Origin: Chloroflexota bacterium
GTDB taxonomy: Bacteria; Chloroflexota; Dehalococcoidia; JACQGW01
NCBI GenBank assembly: GCA_016199325.1
Contig: JACQGW010000053.1
Coordinates: 1-19,543, forward strand
Length of the DNA: 19,543 nucleotides
Direction of reading: 5' to 3'
A program made the position numbers and the translations under genes. Below are positions 14,201 through 19,543 of this stretch, one piece after another (position 1 is the first letter of the stretch; the number at the start of each line of letters is the position of its first letter). The notes below the pieces were generated by a model, which was not told the origin of the DNA, searched no databases, and was given only the letters and a program-made list of their open reading frames with translations.

Positions 14201-14243
14201 CCTCACCCCTCTCCCCGCCCGGGAGAGGGGCCGGGGGTGAGGG
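14201..14243 (+). repeat. C/G-rich hairpin repeat in the M50 gene leader
   Basis: Nested inverted repeat: CCTCTCCC (14208-14215) pairs with GGGAGAGG (14221-14228), and CCTCACC (14201-14207) with GGTGAGG (14237-14243), followed by AAAAAG. Near-identical CCCTCACCCC/CCCCTCTCCC hairpins are, from memory, dispersed in many bacterial genomes. Here it falls between the predicted start point and the M50 ribosome binding site. Confidence 0.7.
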
Positions 14244-14273
14244 AAAAAGCCTGGCGCCCGAAAGGAATCGAGG

Positions 14274-14975
14274 TTGTCGTTCGACCCCATCGACTTCGCC
14301 ATTGGCCTGGTTGCCATCCTGCTCGCGATTACCGTCCACGAGTTCAGCCACGCGCTGGCCGCGACGGCCCTCGGCGACCACACCGCCCGCCGGCTCGGCC
14401 GCCTTTCGCTGAACCCCCTCGTCCACCTCGACCCGATGGGCACGATCATGCTCATCCTGACCCGGATCACCGGGTTTGGTATCGGCTGGGGCAAGCCGGT
14501 GCCGATCAACCCGGCCAACCTGCGCGGGAACCGACGGTATGGCATGGCCATCGTCGGCGTGGCGGGCCCGGCATCGAACCTGCTGCTGGCGGCGCTGTTC
14601 CTCCTGATGGTCCGTCCTGATGGTCCGTTTCGCATCGCCTGGCACCCGTCGATGTACGGGCAGCTCCTCGGGATGCCGTCCATCGTCGCCGACTTCATCG
14701 GCATCTCGGTGATCATGAACGTTGGCCTGGCCATCTTCAACATGATCCCGCTCGTCCCGCTGGACGGCTCGCGCCTGCTCGTCGCCCTGCTGCCGGGCCC
14801 GCTGGCGGACCGAGTCGAGCGGCTGGAGAGGTACGGTCCCGGCCTGCTCATCGGCGTCCTCTTCGCCGATCAGTTCCTCCGGCTGGGCATCCTCTCCAGC
14901 ATTCTCTCGCCGGTCTTCCGGTTCGTCCTGGTCAACCTGGTGCAGATCGTTGGCGGCCGGCAGTTTGTCCTCTGA
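14274..14975 (+). CDS. Site-2 protease family protein (M50 zinc metalloprotease)
   Basis: Integral membrane protease of 233 aa. The catalytic HEFSH motif (His22, Glu23, His26) lies in the first membrane segment, IGLVAILLAITVHEFSHALAA. The second metal motif is NMIPLVPLDGSRLL, the NxxPxxxLDG form of S2P enzymes. There is no PDZ domain, so it belongs to the small M50B (FtsH-independent, Rv2869c-unlike) group. Substrates cannot be predicted. The start is TTG 14274, with AAAGGA seven bases upstream. The downstream HD gene overlaps its end. Confidence 0.9.
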   Translation: MSFDPIDFAIGLVAILLAITVHEFSHALAATALGDHTARRLGRLSLNPLVHLDPMGTIMLILTRITGFGIGWGKPVPINPANLRGNRRYGMAIVGVAGPASNLLLAALFLLMVRPDGPFRIAWHPSMYGQLLGMPSIVADFIGISVIMNVGLAIFNMIPLVPLDGSRLLVALLPGPLADRVERLERYGPGLLIGVLFADQFLRLGILSSILSPVFRFVLVNLVQIVGGRQFVL

Positions 14976-15474
14976 AGCGGCGCGCGTCGCCTACCGGGTG
15001 CGCCAGTTCCGGAACGGGCTGCTGCCGCGCTTCGACGAGCAGGACCGGCAGGCCGTCGCTCGCCAACTGTCGCCCGCCGAGCAGGCGCTCTTCTGGAGCA
15101 TGAACGGCTACGGCCGGCGCCATTCGCTCGACGTCTACCGCCGACTCGTCGGCACGGGCTGCCGCGATTCGGCTATACTGACGGCGGCGCTGCTGCACGA
15201 CGTCGGCAAGGGCCGGATCAGCCTGGCGCACCGAGTGGCCGTCGTCCTGATCGGGCGGTTCTGGCCGGCGCTGCTTCGGCGGCTGGCCGCCGCGCCCGGC
15301 CCCGCCTGGCGACACGGGTTCTACCTGGATGCCCGGCACGCCGCCATCGGCGCCGCGCTGGCCGAGCAAGCAGGTGCCGGCCACCCGGTAGTCGACTTGA
15401 TCCGGCGGCACCAGGAGAAGGATCCCGCCGACCGGCGACTGGCGCTCCTGCGTGCGGCAGACGACGACCAGTAA
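14950..15474 (+). CDS. HD-domain protein (putative phosphohydrolase)
   Basis: Protein of about 174 aa with an HD-superfamily metal site: RRHSLDVYRRLV (first His), then AALLHDVGKGRISLAHRVAVVL, and a later HAAIGAALAEQAG/IRRHQE region that may give further ligands. The family includes nucleotide phosphohydrolases; the substrate is unknown. The start is uncertain: TTG 14950 overlaps the protease gene by 26 bases, and TTG 14965 is equally possible. Neither has a strong ribosome binding site, so coupling to the upstream gene is likely. It ends at TAA, two bases before a perfect heptamer hairpin. Confidence 0.8.
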   Translation: MAAGSLSSEAARVAYRVRQFRNGLLPRFDEQDRQAVARQLSPAEQALFWSMNGYGRRHSLDVYRRLVGTGCRDSAILTAALLHDVGKGRISLAHRVAVVLIGRFWPALLRRLAAAPGPAWRHGFYLDARHAAIGAALAEQAGAGHPVVDLIRRHQEKDPADRRLALLRAADDDQ

Positions 15475-15476
15475 CG

Positions 15477-15559
15477 AGTGATGAGTAATGAGTGATGAGT
15501 GATGAGTGATAAGTAAATCGCGCTCCCCACTCATCACTCATCACTCATTACTCATCACT
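15477..15559. repeat. Perfect 32-bp inverted repeat of heptamers before tyrA
   Basis: Arms 15477-15508 and 15528-15559 are exact inverted copies around a 19-nt loop. The left arm region consists of GAGTGAT units with one variant GAGTAAT, mirrored in the right arm. It starts right after the HD gene stop codon and ends one base before the tyrA Shine-Dalgarno region. In RNA it would be a very stable hairpin between two co-directional genes. Confidence 0.92.
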
Positions 15560-15572
15560 TCGGAGGAGAGAG

Positions 15573-16580
15573 ATGGCTGCAAACGAACGGATTGCGATTG
15601 TCGGGCTGGGGTTGGTGGGGACCTCCATCGGGCTGGCGCTCAAGCGGGCAAACCTGCCCTCGGTTGAGGTCGTCGGGCACGACCGGGACTCCGGCGTCGC
15701 CGCACGCGCCAAGAAGCGGGGCGCCGTCGACCGGACCGACTGGAACCTGATCTCGACGGTGGAGAAGGCGACGCTCGTCGTCATCGCCACGCCGGCGCTG
15801 GCCGTGAAGGAGGTGCTCACCGCCATCGCGCTGGAGCTGCCGGCCGGCTGCGTGGTGACCGATACGAGCTCGACCAAGGCGCAGATCCTCACCTGGGCGC
15901 AGGAGATCCTGCCGCCGACCGTCAACTTCGTTGGCGGCCACCCCATCGGCGGCAAGAATGAGTCGGGACCGGAGGCAGCCGACCCCGACCTGTTCAAGGG
16001 CGCCCTCTACTGCCTGGTGCCGCTCAGCACGGCGCGCAAAGAGGCCGTCGAGACCGTCGTCGGTCTGGCGAACATCCTGGGCGCCAGGCCGTACTTCGCC
16101 GACGCGCACGAGCACGACGGCTTCGTCGCCGGCACGACGCACCTGCCCACGCTCCTGGCCTCGGCGCTCGTCTCGGCGACGACGGGTAGCACCTCCTGGC
16201 GGGAGATGTCCCGCCTGACGGCGAGCGGCTACGTCGAGGTCAGTCGGCTCGTCGGCAGCGATCCGGCCGCGGTGCTTGACGGCTGCCTGATGAACCGGGA
16301 GAGCATCCTGCGCTGGATCGACGCCTATGTGGAGGAGCTCCAGCGGTATCGGGCGCTCATCGCGGAGGGGGGCGAGGCGCTCCAGAAGCACGTCGAAGCG
16401 GCGCAGGTTGCCCACCAGCGCTGGCTCTTCCGGAAGGAGCGGGGCGAGGAGGACGAAGGCTCGGCGGCGATGCGGGAGATCCCGCGCGCGTCCGACGGCC
16501 TCGCCCAGATGTTCGTCGGCCGCCGCCTGCTCGACGCGACGAGGAAGCTGGACGATAAGGAGCGTGGCAAGCGAAAGTGA
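15573..16580 (+). CDS. tyrA: Prephenate dehydrogenase
   Basis: NAD(P)-dependent oxidative decarboxylation of prephenate (or arogenate) in tyrosine synthesis, 335 aa. The N-terminal Rossmann fold has GLGLVGTSIG at 11-20 and VVGHDRD at the second strand. The catalytic HPIGGKNESG motif begins at His123, and the helical dimerisation domain contains HLPTLLASALV and SRLVGSDPAAVLDGCLMNRE. The last 60 or so residues form a charged, probably coiled extension (AEGGEALQKHVEAAQVAHQRW onward) rather than an ACT domain, so feedback control by tyrosine through ACT is not expected. ATG 15573 follows CGGAGGAG, placed right behind the hairpin. Confidence 0.93.
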   Translation: MAANERIAIVGLGLVGTSIGLALKRANLPSVEVVGHDRDSGVAARAKKRGAVDRTDWNLISTVEKATLVVIATPALAVKEVLTAIALELPAGCVVTDTSSTKAQILTWAQEILPPTVNFVGGHPIGGKNESGPEAADPDLFKGALYCLVPLSTARKEAVETVVGLANILGARPYFADAHEHDGFVAGTTHLPTLLASALVSATTGSTSWREMSRLTASGYVEVSRLVGSDPAAVLDGCLMNRESILRWIDAYVEELQRYRALIAEGGEALQKHVEAAQVAHQRWLFRKERGEEDEGSAAMREIPRASDGLAQMFVGRRLLDATRKLDDKERGKRK

Positions 16581-16587
16581 TGCGTGA

Positions 16588-18078
16588 ATGAAGCAACTCA
16601 GAGTGCAGCAGTACGACCCCGTCGTCGAGGCGCTGGTCGCCGAGGCGGAGCGACTGGGTGTGTACGTCCTCGGGCGGATCGAAGATCGTGAGCAGCAGAG
16701 CGTCGTCGCCAACAACGGCCGGATCGAGCGGGTGGACGCGGGGAAGATCGCTGGGCTGGGCGTGCAGGTCTTCACGCGCCAGGGCCACTCGGCGTTCACG
16801 AGCAGCGACGTCGTCGACGAGGCCGAAGCGCGCCGCCTCGTTGGCCTCGCGGCCCGGCTGGCCCGCTCGGCCGGCAGCTATGACACCGAGGCGAACGACG
16901 AGGTCTTCCGGCTGGTCGGCGAAGGGCGGCGCGTCGTCGCGACCGACTTCCTGCCGCTTCGGGCACTGTCGCTGGAGCCGCAGATCGAGCGGGTCCTCGA
17001 CGTCAGCCGGGCGGTGCTCGATCGAGGCACCGGCCTGGCCGTCCATACGGCGTACGGCGTCGTCGACGACGAATGGCGGGTCGTCCGCAGCGACGGCACC
17101 GACCTCTGCTTCGATCAGCCGCGGGCCTTCGTCCAGCAGCAGGTGACGGCCAGCCGCAGCGGTCGGGCGGTGACGGCGAGCGGCTCCGTCTCGGGCGCCG
17201 ACGCGACGGTCCTGATGGACGACGGCAGCCGGGCGCTGCTGAACGCGCGCACGGCCCGCGCGGCGGACGTCGCCCAGCAGTTGCTCGCCGTCGAGGCGGT
17301 CCCAAGCGGCCATTACAAGCTCATCATCGACTACGCGCTCGCCAAGGGGCTGGCCCACGAGGCGTTCGGGCACGCGGCCGAGACCGATGGCATGGAGACC
17401 TCCATCCTCGGCCGGGACGGCAAGCTCGCCGTCGGCGAGATGGTCGCCGCGCCCGGCGTGACGATCACGGACGGGTCGATCCTCGGCGACTACGCCTACC
17501 AGCCGTTCAGCGCCACCGGGGTCGAGCGGCAGACCGTCGACATCGTTCGTGACGGCGTTCTCCAGGCCGGCCTTGGCGACGTTTTCTCGGCTCGCCGGGC
17601 CGGCACCCGCGCCAGCGGCGCCGACCGGGTCGAGAGCTTCCGCTCGCTGCCGCTGCCGCGGATGAGCAACATCCGGATCACCGTCGCCGGCGCCCTGCCG
17701 TTGGAGACGCCGTTCGTCGACGTCACGCCGGAGGCGCTGCGAGCGCTCCTGTGCGAGAATGGACTCCTGCGCGAGGGCGAGCCGACCCTCTATCTTGCCG
17801 GCTACAAAGGCGGCCAGGTGAACCCGAAGGAGGGCGACTTCGTCTTCAACTGCACGGCGATCTACGACTTCACGCGGGGCGTCCGGCTGCACCGGCCGGC
17901 GATCTTCTCCGGCAAGGTCCTCTCGGCGCTCCGGTCCATCTCGGCGGGCATCGGTCCGCTCCACCTGGACGCCATGGGGCACTGCGGCAAGGCCGGTCAA
18001 TCGGTGCCGAGCAGCGGCGGCTCCCACAGCTTCCTCGTCGTCGAGAGCAATCCCGACGTCACGATTGGGGGTGATTGA
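16588..18078 (+). CDS. tldD: TldD family metalloprotease subunit
   Basis: Catalytic subunit of the TldD/TldE heterodimeric zinc protease, 496 aa. The metal-binding HEAFGH (HExxxH) motif is at 257-262, within LAKGLAHEAFGHAAETDGME. A C-terminal Cys near 466 in GHCGKAGQSVPSSGGSHSFLV corresponds to the third zinc ligand. The family unfolds and digests peptides, matures microcin B17-type products and clears unfolded polypeptides. It lies seven bases after tyrA and overlaps or abuts tldE, which supports a working pair. Confidence 0.95.
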   Translation: MKQLRVQQYDPVVEALVAEAERLGVYVLGRIEDREQQSVVANNGRIERVDAGKIAGLGVQVFTRQGHSAFTSSDVVDEAEARRLVGLAARLARSAGSYDTEANDEVFRLVGEGRRVVATDFLPLRALSLEPQIERVLDVSRAVLDRGTGLAVHTAYGVVDDEWRVVRSDGTDLCFDQPRAFVQQQVTASRSGRAVTASGSVSGADATVLMDDGSRALLNARTARAADVAQQLLAVEAVPSGHYKLIIDYALAKGLAHEAFGHAAETDGMETSILGRDGKLAVGEMVAAPGVTITDGSILGDYAYQPFSATGVERQTVDIVRDGVLQAGLGDVFSARRAGTRASGADRVESFRSLPLPRMSNIRITVAGALPLETPFVDVTPEALRALLCENGLLREGEPTLYLAGYKGGQVNPKEGDFVFNCTAIYDFTRGVRLHRPAIFSGKVLSALRSISAGIGPLHLDAMGHCGKAGQSVPSSGGSHSFLVVESNPDVTIGGD

Positions 18079-18079
18079 C

Positions 18080-19393
18080 GTGGGAGATCTGTTCGCCGAA
18101 CAGTTGGCCGAGCTGCTGAACGGGGCCACGCGGGAGACGCCCGACGGCATCCCGCCGCTGGAGGGGTGGCGCTTCGAGGTTGCCGAGGGCAGCCAGCTCC
18201 AGGCGGGCATCGTCGACAACAAGCTGGGCTCCGTCTACTCACCGCCGTCGGTCCGCCAGCAGGTCGGCGGTGGCGTCTACCTGCGCTGGTCGGATGGGCT
18301 CGTGAGCCAGGGCAACGTCGAGCGGCGAACCATCGCCGAGTTCGCCGACCGCCTGGCGACCTGGCGGCGCAACGCCTATCGCGACCCCAATGCGCCGGGC
18401 CTCTGGGCGCCGGAGCCGATCCCTGAGGTCCAGGTGTACGATCCGACCGTCGCCGACCTGCTCGGCGGCGAGGTGGGCTTCGCTCTGGAGATCCTGCGGC
18501 GGGCCGACCGCGAGATCCGGGCCTTCGACGTCCGATTCCTGGACGCCGGCGTCTCGGCCGGCCGTGCCGAGCGAACCGTCGCCAACTCCCGCGGGCTCTC
18601 GGCGCGGACCGAGCAGACGTCGTTCGGCTTCTGGCTGGCGGCCGACAGCCTCTACAGCAACGGCTACGGCAAGCGCCGCCTGATCCCGGAGGAGGAAGCC
18701 GAGCGTATCATCGCCGACGTCGGCGAGACGAGCCGGCGCCTCCGGCGGACCGGGCGGCTCGCCTCCGGCGACCTGCCCGTGATCCTCGCCCCCCGGGTCG
18801 CCGCAGGCTTCATCGGCATGTACCTGGTACGCAACCTCTCCGGGAGCCTCGTCGCCAATCGCCAGTCGGTCCACAGCCTGGACGACTTCAAGAGCGGCAA
18901 GGCAGTGATCCGGCCCGACCTGCGCCTGGAGGTGAACTCGCTGGTGCCGTGGGAGCTGGCGACCGAGTCGTGCACGAGCGAGGGCGTCCCCGGCGGCGTC
19001 GCCGTTGCCGTCGAGGCGGGCCGGCTCGTCCGGCCGCTCTGTGATCTGAAGTACGCCGCCATCACCGGCTTTCCGCCGACGCCCGGCGGCCAGGTCTACC
19101 TCTACTCCGACCGGATCCAGCTCTTTCCCCGGCTGATCGAGACGGTCGGCGACGGGCTGTTGGTCCACCAGGTCCTCGGGATGCACACGCAGGATCCGGC
19201 GAGCGGGAACTACTCGGTCACGGCCGAGCAGGCGCTGGTCGTCCGCAACGGCCAGGTCGAAGGCAAAGTAAAAGCGGTGATCGCCGGCAACTTCTTCGAG
19301 AACCTCCTGGCCGACGAGACCGCCTTCGGCACCGACCCCCACGAGCCCAACCCCGGCGTCCGCCTGCGCTGCCGGGTGACGGTGGAGGCATAG
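18080..19393 (+). CDS. pmbA: TldE/PmbA family metalloprotease subunit
   Basis: Non-catalytic partner of TldD, 437 aa. It lacks the HExxxH motif, as TldE proteins do. It shares the fold shown by RTEQTSFGFWL, the GGVAVAVEAGRLV strand, and the C-terminal GMHTQDPASGNYSVTAEQALVVRNGQVEGKVKAVIAGNF, diagnostic of PmbA/TldE. I chose GTG 18080 because GGGGGTGAT lies just upstream and it follows the tldD stop codon directly. TTG 18065 and GTG 18071 are in-frame alternatives that would overlap tldD. Confidence 0.93.
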   Translation: MGDLFAEQLAELLNGATRETPDGIPPLEGWRFEVAEGSQLQAGIVDNKLGSVYSPPSVRQQVGGGVYLRWSDGLVSQGNVERRTIAEFADRLATWRRNAYRDPNAPGLWAPEPIPEVQVYDPTVADLLGGEVGFALEILRRADREIRAFDVRFLDAGVSAGRAERTVANSRGLSARTEQTSFGFWLAADSLYSNGYGKRRLIPEEEAERIIADVGETSRRLRRTGRLASGDLPVILAPRVAAGFIGMYLVRNLSGSLVANRQSVHSLDDFKSGKAVIRPDLRLEVNSLVPWELATESCTSEGVPGGVAVAVEAGRLVRPLCDLKYAAITGFPPTPGGQVYLYSDRIQLFPRLIETVGDGLLVHQVLGMHTQDPASGNYSVTAEQALVVRNGQVEGKVKAVIAGNFFENLLADETAFGTDPHEPNPGVRLRCRVTVEA

Positions 19394-19543
19394 CGCACGC
19401 GGAGGCGCGGATGCTGCGGAGGCGGGACGCGCAGGTTTGTAGTGTACACTCGCAAGTGCGCTCCCGTGCGTCAGAGTCTTGACCACGCTGTCCGACGCGC
19501 GACTCCGACGGAGGTCACCGAACCGAGCCGCGAACGTGAGTGA
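19394..19543. other. 150-bp right edge without a supported gene
   Basis: No coding frame, hairpin with T-tract or strong promoter could be supported here. It may hold the terminator of the tyrA-tldD-tldE operon and the start of a neighbouring gene outside the window. Confidence 0.5.

Noticed and set aside
19430..19460. TGTACACT near the right edge as a promoter
   Set aside because: No supporting -35 box or downstream gene within the window.

Overview
The window reads as a chromosomal segment of a GC-rich, rod-shaped bacterium. The mre/PBP2/RodA set, the FtsB-like protein with a Pro-Thr-rich (TPTPTP) tail, the frequent GTG/TTG starts and the overall gene content would suit a Chloroflexota member, possibly thermophilic. 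That placement is an impression from content; no 16S or marker comparison was possible. Most of the window is housekeeping. A 2 kb patch (about 6.5-8.5 kb) is accessory and carries toxin-antitoxin modules.

Layout. Positions 1-846 (+) hold the 3' end of a delta-1-pyrroline-5-carboxylate dehydrogenase gene. From 922 to 2027 (-) lie a small zincin-type metallopeptidase and a two-thioredoxin-fold protein disulfide oxidoreductase. The second active site of the oxidoreductase has an in-frame TGA where the family has Cys, directly followed by a bacterial SECIS-like stem-loop, so I read it as a selenoprotein. A BON-domain gene diverges from it (2186-2515, +). From 2655 to 4701 (-) is the translation operon infC-rpmI-rplT-SPOUT rRNA methyltransferase. 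Next, on the same strand, are an FtsB/DivIC-like gene and a CaaX-type M48 protease (4785-6328). The accessory patch holds a DUF5615/DUF433 pair (toxin apparently without a start codon), a Phd/VapC pair with a clear promoter and operator palindrome, and a small gene that looks like an MNT nucleotidyltransferase fused by internal deletion to the tail of its HEPN partner.

From 8594 to 14102 (-) runs the elongasome operon mreB-mreC-mreD-mrdA-rodA. Diverging from mreB (14274-19393, +) are an M50 site-2-type protease, an HD-domain protein, prephenate dehydrogenase (tyrA), and the TldD/TldE (PmbA) metalloprotease pair. The mreB and M50 promoters sit back to back with their -10 boxes only 11 bp apart, so one RNA polymerase should exclude the other.

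Two signals stand out. The first is the recoded TGA in the disulfide oxidoreductase. The second is a set of four intergenic hairpins (near 853, 2535, 12147 and 15477) with arms built of 7-nt tandem units. In two of them the arms are perfect inverted copies (26 and 32 bp), including the variant unit in each arm. They sit between convergent genes, inside the mre operon between mreC and mreD, and just before the tyrA ribosome binding site.
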